Positions 23,239 through 34,867 are shown, counted from the stretch's first letter. The stretch is 64,000 bases of DNA from Ceratothoa steindachneri (GCA_963969495.1 OZ018325.1:201787223-201851222); one strand, 5' to 3'. A program made the numbers and translations. The notes: generated by a model from the sequence alone, not told the origin.

Positions 23239-24540
23239 CGTAGGTGAGTCAAAAAGTTCTCAGACAAATGCCAGATTATTGAAATGTTCGATTTTGTACA
23301 AGTAAATACAGGGTCAAACACGACTTTCATGTTTTCTGAACAATTCCTACAAAATTCGTCATTCAATTTGTCGAGACTCTTTGTATTAGATGTGCTTCAA
23401 AAAGGTTACTTTTTTGAACCCATAAAATGGCAAATTTTGAGATAAGAGCGAACATTAAATTCCTGACTAAACTTGATTGGAAGCCTGTTAAGATTATTGA
23501 CGCTCTACAACAGGTTTATGGTGACTCTTCGCCATGTAGAGCGGTAGTTTACGACTGGATTAAGCGCTTCAAGGGGGGCAGAGAAGAAGTTGAAGATGAT
23601 CCACGTGAAGGGAGACCCTCCACCTCCTTTAACCCAGAAAATGTCGAGCTTGTGAGGAATCTAGTGGATAAAGATCGCCGTATTACTATTGATGAAGTTG
23701 CCAATGCATGTGAAATCTCTCATGGCTCAGCATTTGGAATTCTAACTGAAAATCTTGGCCTGAGCAAGCTTTCAGCACGTTGGGTCCCAAAAGCGTTGCG
23801 AGAAGACCAGCTGAATCATAGGGCCAACCTTTCTTTGGCTATTTTGACCAAGATTGAATCAAACGAGGATAGTTTTTTTGAGCGCCTCGTAACGGGAGAT
23901 GAAACTTGGGTGTATCAGTTTGATCCTGAAAGTAAAAATCAATCAAAAGAGTGGCACCCAAGGGGGGCAGCAGGGCCTATCAAGTTCAAGACAGAGAGGT
24001 CCGTTAAGAAGATAATGGCTACAGTTTTTTGGGATTCGGAGGGAATTATTTTAATAGACTTCTTAGAAGGACAAAAAACTGTTACATCCAGCTATTACGA
24101 AGGAGTTTTAAGGAAGCTGAAAACTTCAATAGCCAAAAAACGACGAGGAAAGCTCCACAAGCAAATCTTGTTCCACCATGACAATGCCCCTGCACATTCG
24201 TCCAAAGCTGTGAGATCTCAGCTACGGGAATTTCGATGGGAAACTCTTGCTCATCCCCCTTATAGCCCTGATTTAGCACCCTCTGACTTTTTTCTGTTTC
24301 CAAATTTAAAGGGACACCTAAAAGGAACCCGGTTTCAATCATTAGATGAAGCAAAAAAGCAGGTCATTACTTGGTGCCAGAGACAACCCCGTGAATTCTA
24401 CAAAGATGGTCTTTACCGTTGGATTCATAGATTAAGAAAGTGTATAGATGTTAATGGAGCTTATGTAGAAAAATGATTACAGTATTATTACAAATAAAAA
24501 TTTTATGCCATTTATCTGAGAACTTTTTGACTCCCCCTCG
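23239..24540 (+). mobile_element. Complete mariner transposon with intact ORF
   Basis: Left end TA + CGTAGGTGAGTCAAAAAGTT and right end (reverse complement) TA + CGAGGGGGAGTCAAAAAGTT form inverted repeats of about 32 bp that continue CTCAGAYAAATG. TA dinucleotides flank both ends (23237-23238 and 24541-24542), the mariner target duplication. The 1302-bp length is standard for the family. It appears to sit within or beside the 3' region of a minus-strand Penelope fragment (24545-24765). Confidence 0.95.
23427..24476 (+). CDS. Mariner transposase, 349 residues, uninterrupted
   Basis: Cut-and-paste transposase acting in the nucleus on its own inverted repeats. The N-terminal half (residues 1-110) holds two helix-turn-helix-type regions (DWIKRFKGGREE; TIDEVANACEISHGSAF). 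The linker motif is ARWVPKAL (117-124). Catalytic Asp residues are D158 in TGDETW, D252 in HHDNAPAH and D287 in LAPSDFF, with 34 residues between the last two (D,D34D). Length matches active mariners (about 345-350). The ATG at 23427 lies 188 bp inside the left end, and the TGA is 64 bp before the right end. No frameshift or missing catalytic residue is seen, so activity is possible, though not shown. Confidence 0.95.
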   Translation: MANFEIRANIKFLTKLDWKPVKIIDALQQVYGDSSPCRAVVYDWIKRFKGGREEVEDDPREGRPSTSFNPENVELVRNLVDKDRRITIDEVANACEISHGSAFGILTENLGLSKLSARWVPKALREDQLNHRANLSLAILTKIESNEDSFFERLVTGDETWVYQFDPESKNQSKEWHPRGAAGPIKFKTERSVKKIMATVFWDSEGIILIDFLEGQKTVTSSYYEGVLRKLKTSIAKKRRGKLHKQILFHHDNAPAHSSKAVRSQLREFRWETLAHPPYSPDLAPSDFFLFPNLKGHLKGTRFQSLDEAKKQVITWCQRQPREFYKDGLYRWIHRLRKCIDVNGAYVEK

Positions 24541-24544
24541 TATT

Positions 24545-24765
24545 TGGCGTGTGTAATTTGTGTATGATTATAGTTGTAGTAAAGGTGGAAATGAGCTCGT
24601 GTCTGAGTTTAAAGTGGGGTTTTTAAATCTAATATAAAGAGATTCCAGTGTACGTAGTTGGTTTTCGTTGTTTGCTGTGTCTTTAATTGAAAAATTATTT
24701 ATCTTAGGCTTATAGTGTGGATGTCTCTTTTCGTAGTGTATTCGGATAGGGAAGAACAAAAACAT
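24545..24765 (-). pseudogene. Penelope-like GIY-YIG C-terminal fragment
   Basis: The minus strand encodes FPIRIHYEKRHPHYKPKINN, then FSIKDTANNENQLRTLESLY and IRFKNPTLN with TSSFPPL. This is the C-terminal pattern of Penelope GIY-YIG domains (E..S.LI..LKP.LN...SS.PL). It is cut on the left by the mariner and runs on the right into the 267-bp module. Confidence 0.7.
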
Positions 24766-25016
24766 ATTTCCTATTCCCTAATAGTTAAAAGCCCTGCATT
24801 TTTATAATTTAAATATTACCACTTCTGCTGCTTCCCATTTCCCATATAGTTAATTTATAAATATCTGATAACTTCTCTAGAAAATTCTTATGTTTGTATA
24901 TATTTATAATCTCACATCCTTGAGAATGGGTTCCTACCCGAAACGTCGGTACCAAGAAGTTATAATATAATAATGAACTTCCTAAATTTAGCCTGCTTAT
25001 ATATCCTAAGAATACG

Positions 25017-25020
<4 letters not shown>
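24754..25020 (+). repeat. 267-bp module, copy 2 (Penelope terminal-repeat-like)
   Basis: See the copy at 20974-21240. Here the module is followed directly by a (TA)n tract. The copies are 3.8 kb apart, in the same orientation, with the mariner and unassigned DNA between them. Confidence 0.8.
24919..24952 (+). ncRNA. Hammerhead-ribozyme-like motif, B2
   Basis: Same sequence as motif B1: CTTGAGAAT, GGGT-TCCT-ACCC stem, GAAACGTCGGTACC. Confidence 0.35.
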
Positions 25021-25021
<1 letters not shown>

Positions 25022-25094
<73 letters not shown>

Positions 25095-25104
25095 TATATA
25101 TATA
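25022..25104. repeat. (TA)n tract
   Basis: About 83 bp of TA repeat with one AA interruption near 25090. Bounded on the left by the 267-bp module and on the right by a Helitron 3' terminus. Confidence 0.97.
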
Positions 25105-26115
25105 TTAGCAGAAATACCTGTCGTTGCCCGGGTAAATTGTGCGTTCGTAAATAAACTAAGACGGATTTGATATTTTTCTATTTTGATTCCTCAGAAACAA
25201 TATTCTCATTCTATGATCTAAACTTAATTTTGTTCAACAACGCTACAGAACTTCTTAGTTCGCAATATTCTTAATTTTTACTTGTGGTGCAGATACAAAC
25301 AGATTACTTTTGCTTCCAACTCTAGAGCAATCAACATAGAGTTGACAATGAGAAAAATCGGGTTCCTCTAATTGTAATTATGTCACTAATAGAGCCTCAC
25401 CTTAAGATTTTTTTTTAATTAATTCATTTCGAAAAACGTACACGGATTGTGAAATGTCGTCTTCTGAATTTAAATGGCAATTCTAACCCTGATGGATTTA
25501 GTGATATTCTCTGAATGAAGACATCCCCTCTTTTACCACTTCCAGTAAGAATGGTTGCCTCTATGACTTGGGGCCTAAAATTATTTACCACTTGACGAGT
25601 GAAATTAGAGAGTTTTGTTGGATGTCAATTGCGCAAAAACATTATTTAGATTTACTACCTTCAGTTCAAGTTGATGAGGAGGTATAACAGGAGGTTCTGG
25701 AGAGTTTAAGACTCCGTGAAACAATCGACTATTTGATCATGATCCAAAATTGTATTAACTGACTTGTAAATTGTGGACTTCGTGGGAGGGAAAGCAGAAG
25801 ATGTTTATTGATTCTGCAGACAATGTTGTTCTTCGGAGCCAATGGAGCTCTATCACAAAGCAAGTTGTTGTTTTTGTAGTTTAGCTCAAGATTGGGTAAT
25901 ACCTTTGCTTTAATAACCAGTGTTCTAATATTCCTACACAAAGAAGATGATTTTAGGCAAGCCCGGACCTCATCTGTCCTTTTTAATTTATGAATCACTG
26001 GAAGTGTCTGGTTGAAATCAACTTACTTAAAAAGAGTGACACCTCCAATAGGAGCCTCACAATCCCTGATGTCTCGCATTGTCTTGCCTAGTACTTGGCT
26101 CACTTATGAGCCACT
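25105..26115 (-). mobile_element. Helitron fragment: Pif1-like helicase C-terminus and 3' end
   Basis: The minus strand ends at 25105 with CTAA followed by T, fitting the Helitron 3' CTRR terminus and A|T target. About 15 bp inside is CCCGGGCAACGACAGG, a degenerate form of the terminal hairpin typical of animal Helitrons. Coding sequence upstream belongs to the Pif1-like helicase. Rolling-circle (Rep) sequence is not present in the window. Confidence 0.7.
25150..26100 (-). pseudogene. Helitron Pif1-like helicase C-terminal pseudogene
   Basis: Blocks in order on the minus strand are CEAPIGGVTLF, DFNQTLPVIHKLKRTDEV (altered GDFRQTLPV, helicase motif III region), VRACLKSSSLC, LLCDRAPLAPKNNIVCRINK (WLCERAILAPKN), and VVNNFRPQVIEATILTGSGK with KRGDVFIQRIS (the VIEATILTGxxxGxxVFIPRI block). 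The last is FSHCQLYVDCSRVGSKSNLF (FSHGQLYVACSRV, motif VI). It is frameshifted and stops are frequent. It would unwind DNA during rolling-circle transposition; dead here. Confidence 0.8.
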
Positions 26116-26335
26116 GAATGAGGTACCTTGCGTTGCCTGTGTAAAAAAAAAAAAATCATAAGCAAGATATAAGTTGAAATTCTTATATTTATTAAAAATT
26201 ATTCTTTAACCAATGCTACATCACAACACTTCTTGGTAGACAATATTCTTCGTCTTTCCTTCTGGTGCATGGAAAAACAGGTTGCTTTTTCTTCCCACAC
26301 GTGAACAACGCTGTAAAGTAAAACTGACCTCTCTT
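26116..26335 (-). pseudogene. Second Helitron 3' end
   Basis: The minus strand encodes CSRVGRKSNLFFHAPEGKTK and NIVYQEVL, the extreme C-terminus of the same helicase type. AT-rich sequence and ACAGGCAACGCAAGGTACC follow, a degraded terminal hairpin near 26130. This sits immediately 5' of the first Helitron fragment in the same orientation. Confidence 0.65.

Positions 26336-28063
<1,728 letters not shown>

Positions 28064-28119
<56 letters not shown>
28064..28119. repeat. (TA)n tract joining two transposons
   Basis: About 56 bp of TA repeat between the mariner-like element and the Tc1-like element; no other sequence intervenes. Confidence 0.98.
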
Positions 28120-28122
<3 letters not shown>

Positions 28123-28225
28123 CCCTGGCCAAAAGTATTAAGCCACCCGTGTTTCTGGGTTCTGCTATCTCAATGTTAATGAAACTCGTGCACAAAGTGG
28201 TTTATGGTATCTTTTACAATATCCA

Positions 28226-29371
28226 TTAGTTATAATATTTTTCTGACCCTCCTTTAGCTTTAATTACCGCTTTTATACGGTTAGGCATAGAATAAACTAG
28301 TTTCTTGCAGGTGCTAGGCACAATCTTACTCCATTCTTCTCTAAGCTTTTGGAACAAATTCTCTTTATTTTTAATTGTTGTGTTCTTGATAGCTTTACCA
28401 AGAGTTCCCCATAGGTGTTCGTTCGGATTTAGATAGAGGCTTTGAGCTGGCCAGTCCATGTGAACAATACCCTATGTTTCAAACCATTGACGAGTATTCT
28501 TTGCTGCATGACCTGGAGCATTGTCCTTTTGAAAGATAACACTGTTTTTCGACACTCCCAGATGAAATTTAGCAATTGATGGCTCTAAAACATTCGATAA
28601 CATGAAAACATACGTAGCTTAATTCATCCTTCCTTGACATAAAAATATTTCTCCTGGTCCTGTGGTAGACGTGCAGGCCCACACCATGGTAGAACTACCC
28701 CCATGTTTTACGGTTGCTACCAGACATTCAGCCTTAAATGCTTCTCCAACTCTGGGACGCACGAAAGTTGCACCAGATGTGCCGAAAGCCTGAGTAAAAA
28801 ACATGAACGATAATATTATTCTTATGTTGGATATTTCTTATATATATTGGGCAAAAATACAGATATTATGAGTTTATATGTTGATTGAATACTTGCACTA
28901 TCTTACCTCATAGTTACTTTAATCAGATCATATGACTTTCGACCATTGCTCAATGGTCCAATTTGAGTGTTTTTTAGCCCACTGAAGATGTTTATTCATA
29001 TTCGCTTCAGAAATCCATGGCTTCTTCCTGGATTCACAGCCTTACAGACCGTACTCTACAAGCCTTCTTATAAAGTTCTGGTTGATATTTGTGATGCACT
29101 TGCCTCGTTGAAGTCCGCACAAGGCTCTGACGATGTTTTTCTCCTCTTTCTGAGCGACTGAAGAATGATGATGGATGGATCTGTCATCACAAGGCGTTGT
29201 AACCTTTTTTCTAACTGTTCTTTGCATTGTCTTCACATCTTTTGTCTCTCTGAAGCGCTTGAGAGTCCCTTGCACCACAAAGCGAGAAAATTTCATTTTC
29301 TGAACAATTTGCTTTTGAGAAATTCCATCTTTATGATGAGCTACCATTTGACCTCGCTCACACACACTCAA
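28226..29371 (-). pseudogene. Tc1-like transposase, broken
   Basis: The N-terminus (29371-29042) has MSVCERGQMVAHHKDGISQK, a homeodomain-like helix-turn-helix, and RRLVEYGL before the catalytic core. The middle (28804-28619) has GEAFKAECLVATVKHGGSST and MVWACTS. The C-terminus (28459-28226) has MDWPAQSLYLNPNEHLWG, where SPDLNP is altered but the DDE Glu (NEHLW) remains, then NRIKAVIKAKGG. Stops and a missing central block separate the pieces; inactive. Confidence 0.88.
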
Positions 29372-29649
29372 CTCCCTGATTTGGGCACTTTACTGTTTAT
29401 TAACTGTATCGACAACGTATTTTAGCATAAAACACTGGAATAATCAAGGAAAAATAAGTTAATTGTGGACGTTGGTTTTACACATAATTGGCTACATACG
29501 AATAATACAGTATAAAAACGGTAATTGAAGCTAAAGGAGCGTCAACCAAATATTAAACTAATGTATATTGTGTAATATACGAGGGGCGGTCAATAAGTTT
29601 TGCAATTCGGATATAAGGAAACGAGATATGAGGAAGAGTGTTTTATTAT

Positions 29650-30328
29650 TTTTCAATATGACTACCCTTGACTTTAATGCACTTGCGCCACTTGTCCCTG
29701 AGGCTTCAAATTCCCGACAACCAGAAATCTCCCGACTGCTGTTCAATCCACTCCTGGAAGGCGAGCTGGGCATCTTCATCATCCACAAACTAGCGTCCAA
29801 ACAGTGCAGCCTTGAGCTGACGGAATAAAAAGTAGTCGCTAAGGGCCAGATCTGGACTGTAGGGGGGATGGTTGAGATTCTCGAATCCGCACTCGCGCAG
29901 GGCAGCTTGTGCAAGCCTTGAGGACTTTGACGACGTTGAAGTCGATCATGGGGGGTGAGGTTTCTAGGAACCCAACAGGCAGAGACCTTGGTCATGGTAA
30001 AATTGTCGTGGATGATGTTGATAACACTTCCATGTGACATTCCAAGTTGTCGCTCGATTTCTTCGACCTTCACCCGACAATTTTCGAGGATCATCCTCTC
30101 CACACGGGCCACATTGTCCTCGTTGGTCACGTCTGACGGGCGTCCCGGACGGGGGTCATCTTCAAGGGACTCATGACCATGGCGGAACTCCCTATTTCAG
30201 CGAGCAATGGTTGCATAGGAAGGGGCGGTGTCCGTGTACACTGCAACCATGCGTTCATGGATTTCTTTTGCATTCTTGCCTTCCTTGGTGTGAAATTTGA
30301 TCACTTCGCGGTGCTCAACCTTCTCCAT
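29650..30328 (-). pseudogene. Mariner transposase with central deletion
   Basis: It starts at 30328 with MEKVEHREVIKFHTKEGKNA and continues through ERQLGMSHGSVINIIHDNF to VSACWVPRNLTPHDR. It then jumps to NHPPYSPDLALSDYFLFRQL and the C-terminal KWRKCIKVKGSYI-like end. The stretch that should hold the first two catalytic Asp residues (TGDETW and HDNAPAH) is absent, so this is a deletion derivative that could only be moved by another copy's enzyme. In-frame stops add to the damage. Confidence 0.88.
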
Positions 30329-30849
30329 TGTTGAAAAATTCGTGACCTACGATCTGCGATCAGCTACTGCTTCTTAAATAAACGAGGCAAGAGCGTGCGG
30401 CTGCAGGCCAAGACTTGTCATAACTTGTCCTAACACCCCCAAAAACAGCCATCCCCCTTCCTCTGTTTTAACATAACATAACATAATTTCACGGATAACA
30501 AAAACCACAAGGGCCTATCACAGGTCATCCGCATCCGTCAAAACCCACCCACAAAAAGCACCATCACCAGGGGAAGACAAAATCAAAGTCCCCCACAAGA
30601 TAATATAACAGATGACAAAAGCCACAAGGGCCCATCATAGGTCATCCGAGTCAAACGGCCTCTTTTTTAGGCACCCAAACTCCCAAAAAAACTACATCCA
30701 GTGGATTGCGTCCAAAAACAAGGGTATCACCAATCAAGGCTTGTCAAGAACTAAATCATGCAGCTATAGATATAAACAAACAATATTAATATATACAAAA
30801 CTTAGGAACCATCACAACCTTCCCTCCCCATAAACTCATTTAACCTACT

Positions 30850-33640
30850 TTTAAATACATTTAAATTTGGACAACCTACTACCCTCCGCGGCAATTTGTT
30901 CCAGAAGTCTACCACTCTATTGGTGAAAAAATATTTTCTTAAATCCAACCTACACCCTTGCTTTTTAATTTTCAAGTGGTGACCTCAAGTCCGATTTCTA
31001 TCATCTAAATAAAAAAACTTGCTAACATCCAATTTATCTATCCCAGGAAAATTTTAAAGAGCTCAATCATATCCCCTCTCACACACCTCCTTTCGAACGA
31101 GAACATATTTAATACCCTCAGTCTATCTATATATTCAAGGTGCCTCAGGGAAGGAATAATCTTTGTTGCTCTCCGTTGCACTGACTCGAGAAGGTTAATA
31201 TCGTGTCTAAAATGTGGAGGCCATGCATGTATACAGAACTCTAGATGTGGCCTAACATAAGATTTATAGAGATTAAGAATAACCTCCTTACTTTTGTAAC
31301 TGACATTTCTCTTAATGAAACCCAGCACTCTATTTGCCCTATTTCTTGCTTCAATACACTGCGTAGAAAACCTTAATGACTTATCTATTACTACTCCTAG
31401 ATCTTTCTCATCCTCTACTGAGCTAAGCAAATGCCCATCCATTTCATAGTTAAATGCTCTATTATCTTTTCCCATGTTAATAACTTTGCACTTATCAAGG
31501 TTGAAAGTCATTTGCCACTTATGTGCCCAGGATAACAAATTATTTAAATCCCCTTGCACTTTAAAATTATCATCAATATCTTTAACTACAGCTGCTAATT
31601 TGGTATCATCCACAAAAATTGACACTTTATTATTAACTGCCTCTCCAAGATCGTTTATATAGATGACAAATAATAATGGACCGAGAACTGATCCCTGAGG
31701 AACCCCACTGATAACATCCGTCTACTCTGACTTTACACCATTTAGCACTACCCTTTGCTTCCTGTCTTTCAGCCACTCAGCTATCCAATTTGAAACACCC
31801 CCACATATCCTAATCATTTTAAATTTATAAACTAGTCTCCTATGTGCTACCTTATCAAATGCTTTACTAAAATCTAAGTAAATTATATTTACATTCTCTC
31901 CCTTATCTACTTGATTTGTTACGAACACCAGAAAGTGTAGTAAATTAGTCAAACATGATCTACCTGATCTAAACCCATGCTGACCATTGCTGATTAACCC
32001 CTCCCTCTCTAGATGTTGGAAAATCCCTTTTTTAACTATTTTCTCAAGAATTTTACAGACTACAGGAGTTAGGCTAACCGGTCTAAACTTATTTGGATCC
32101 TCTTTTCTACCCTTCTTGAAAATGGGGACTACATTCACTCTCTTCCAATCATCGGGTATTTCTCCATATTCCAGTGACCTAGTATACAACTACCCTAGAG
32201 CTATTGAGATACTTTCTACCCCTTCTTTAAGTATCCCAAAATGAATATTATCAGGGCCGGAGGCCTTGGTAGTATCTAACTCACCTATTAGTTTTTTTAT
32301 CATCCTCTGATCCACACTAATGTTAGTAAACACCTCTTTCCCTGACCCATGAGTACTATACATAAGACTATTTAGTTTCTGTTTTGTAAATACTGATGCA
32401 AAATGACCATTTAGTACCTCAACTATTTTCTCATCAGTTTTCCCACAACCTCTTTATATTTGATAGGTCCTATTTTAACTCTGCCAGACTTGTTATTAGT
32501 TTTATAGTAACTAAAGAACTTTCTAGGATCTTTGTTGCTATCTTGAGCTAATTTAATTTCTGACACCCTTTTGTTCTTCTTTATAATCTTATTTAACTCA
32601 TTCCTAGCCATTCTATAATCACTTAAATTTTGAATATTATTCTGTACCTGTAATTTTTTGTATGCCCTTTTCTTCTCTGAAATTTTTCTAGCTATCTCCT
32701 GATTCCACCATAATGGTTTCCTACTTTTGTTCCTAATGGCCTTCATTGGGATACATTGTTCTTGGACTACATTTATTATATGCTTGAAAGTATCCCACAT
32801 CCCATAAGCATTTTTACCTCTGAATTCTACATCCCAGTCTACCAAATTTAGCAAGCTTCGAAGTTTTACATAATCTCCCTTATGAAAATTTAGAACTTTT
32901 ACAGCATTCTCGGTTATTTTACCCTTCTCAATTCCCAAGTTAAAACGAACTATCTGATGGTAACTATTTCCCAATGCTTCCCCAACAGTCAATTCTTGAA
33001 CTAAATGATCACTGTTAGAAAGTACTAAATCTAATATATTGTCCCCCCTCGTTGGCTCATTAACAAATTGATTCAAAAAATTATCCTCAAAGCATTCTAT
33101 GAACCTACCACTTGTTCTATCCCTACCTATCATATTTTCCCAGTCCACAGAATTTAAGTTGAAGTCTTCAATAATAACTGCATCTGTTTCACATCCCTTA
33201 CTTATTTCCCTTATCATTAGTTCATCTATATCATAAGTCTGCCCAGGTGGTCTGTAAAAAGCTCCCAAATGCACCGTTCTATTTTTACTGAACCTAATAT
33301 CTATCCAAAGTGACTCAACTCCATCCTGCTTTATTGAAGTATTTAAACTTTATACAATCTTGTTTTTTATATAGATAATTATTCATCCACCAATCCTACC
33401 TGTCCTTTGACTAATGTACATATTATAACCCTGTAAATCAAATTCATTTATAGTGTCACTAAATTCTATTTCATTAACCCATGATTCAGTAACACATAAT
33501 ATATCTATATCCTCATTGCTAATATAACTAAATAGCTCATCCTTCTTGTTTTTAATTCTACGAGCATTTGTATAGAAACAATTTAAGCCCCTATCCCTGA
33601 AGCACCTCTTGAAACCTGAATGACCTCACCTCTATTGCTT
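30850..33640 (-). pseudogene. CR1 ORF2 (endonuclease-reverse transcriptase), copy B
   Basis: Endonuclease: a frameshifted start (DILCVTESWVNEIEF near 33500, catalytic Glu), HLGAFYRPPGQTYDIDELM, EDFNLNSVDWENMIG (usual GDFN altered), NILDLVLSNS, and GNSYHQIVRF, where the SDH motif reads SYH. RT: GFRSGRSCLTNLLHFLVF, IIYLDFSKAFDKVAHRRL, SGVPQGSVLGPLLFVIYIND and FVDDTKLAAVV with both catalytic Asp. The frame is cut by a TAG after NGVKSE, where copy A has TGG, and by frameshifts in the N-terminal domain. Inactive as it stands. Confidence 0.88.
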
Positions 33641-33725
33641 TGGAACCTATTTCTGTTATCTGCCAAGTCCATTCTACTTTCAGTACTATAATGTCCTCTC
33701 ATAATTCCCTGACCACTATTAGTAT

Positions 33726-34343
33726 CTAGTTTCCCGCCCGCAAAGACCTAATAACACGATCATAATCCTCCCACAACACATCTACCCTTCTCCTACTCAA
33801 ATGCAGTCCATCCATCGCATACATTTCTTTCATTCCAACAAACCTATCCCACACATCCACAAACATCACACCTTCCATCTCACACATCCTCCTCACATAA
33901 TCATTCAGCCCAATCGCACGAGACATCCATTCTACCTCAACATCCATTCTTAGAAGCACACCTGTCACAACACCTTTCATTCGAATTTCTTTCACCTTTT
34001 CAATCAACCTCTTGTACCTCTCGCGTAACTCACATGCACCCACTTCCTTCACATCATTCACTCCTACATGTGTAATCACAACCGCATCCCTTGCACAGCC
34101 AGACACCAGCTCCTCATACCTATGAGACAGATCTCTCCCTCCAGCACCCGGCAAACACACCCTCAAACCATTCAGTCTACTTGCATTCAACTTCCTATCT
34201 AAATATCTAACTCGCGAATCACCCATCACAAGCACTTCAGTCAGACTCCTATTCCTAACCCCCACAGACCTAACTCCATCCCCACTCCTATTCTCATTCA
34301 AACTACCAGTCACTCTACCTCTACCCCCACCCCCATCAGTCAT
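33726..34343 (-). CDS. CR1 ORF1: SGNH/GDSL esterase-like protein, 205 residues, intact
   Basis: The uninterrupted frame has the SGNH hydrolase blocks in order: VLVMGDSRVRYLDRKL (nucleophile Ser in GDS, residues 41-43), GAGG (67-70), VVITHVGVNDVK (Asn in GVND, 94-97) and AMDGLHLSRRRVDVL (Asp-His pair, 178-181). CR1-type LINEs are known to encode such an esterase in ORF1; its role in retrotransposition is not settled. It lies about 80 bp upstream of the ORF2 start region and ends with LRAGN. The start is chosen at the first Met before a Gly/Arg-rich leader. ORF2 is broken, so the element is not autonomous. Confidence 0.85.
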   Translation of the reverse strand: MTDGGGGRGRVTGSLNENRSGDGVRSVGVRNRSLTEVLVMGDSRVRYLDRKLNASRLNGLRVCLPGAGGRDLSHRYEELVSGCARDAVVITHVGVNDVKEVGACELRERYKRLIEKVKEIRMKGVVTGVLLRMDVEVEWMSRAIGLNDYVRRMCEMEGVMFVDVWDRFVGMKEMYAMDGLHLSRRRVDVLWEDYDRVIRSLRAGN

Positions 34344-34520
34344 ATCAATTCCAGTTACTTTCTCTCTTAGGGCACTGAATCTATTAGTTTTGCCATACCG
34401 ATTCGCAAAACTTATTGACCGCTCCTCGTACTATAAACCACCATGTACACGTGTTTCATTAACATTGAGATAGCAGAACCCAGAAACATTCGGGTGGCCT
34501 AATACTTTTAGCCAAGGCTG

Positions 34521-34783
<263 letters not shown>

Positions 34784-34861
<78 letters not shown>
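34784..34861. repeat. (TA)n tract
   Basis: About 78 bp of TA repeat. Confidence 0.98.

Positions 34862-34867
<6 letters not shown>

Larger units (their letters stand above)
30469..34384 (-). mobile_element. CR1 LINE copy B, near full length (inner layer)
   Basis: Order on the minus strand: ORF1 with SGNH esterase (34343-33726), ORF2 with endonuclease (about 33640-32430) and RT (about 32330-30850), then a 3' UTR ending in the repeated tail (plus strand TAACATAACATAACATAAT at 30469-30487). The 5' end is near 34384, just before mariner sequence resumes. Similarity to copy A shows the family has more than one member here. It is the youngest layer of the nest. Confidence 0.9.
29580..34428 (-). 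mobile_element. Internally deleted mariner (middle layer of nest)
   Basis: Left end TA + CGAGGGGCGGTCAATAAGTT and right end (reverse complement) TA + CGAGGAGCGGTCAATAAGTT, continuing TTGCRAWTCGGWAT, are the inverted repeats, with TA at 29578-29579 and 34429-34430. Between them are a shortened transposase gene (about 30328-29650) and the CR1 at 30469-34384, which interrupts the 5' untranslated region. Without CR1 the element is about 0.93 kb. Confidence 0.93.
28120..34520 (-). mobile_element. Tc1-like transposon (outer layer of nest)
   Basis: The left end at 28120 reads CAGCCCTGGCCAAAAGTATT. The right end, reverse-complemented from 34520, reads CAGCCTTGGCTAAAAGTATT. Similarity continues through about 85 bp, including TTTCTGGGTTCTGCTATCTC and AATGTTAATGAAAC. 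These are the two ends of one Tc1-like element split by the mariner at 29580-34428. Without the insert it is about 1.55 kb, normal for Tc1. (TA)n tracts flank both sides. Confidence 0.93.

Noticed and set aside
23037..23366. Minus-strand 109-residue frame overlapping the mariner left end
   Set aside because: Antisense to the inverted repeat and leader; no family resemblance.
24082..24354. Minus-strand 90-residue frame inside the mariner transposase
   Set aside because: Shadow of the intact plus-strand transposase.
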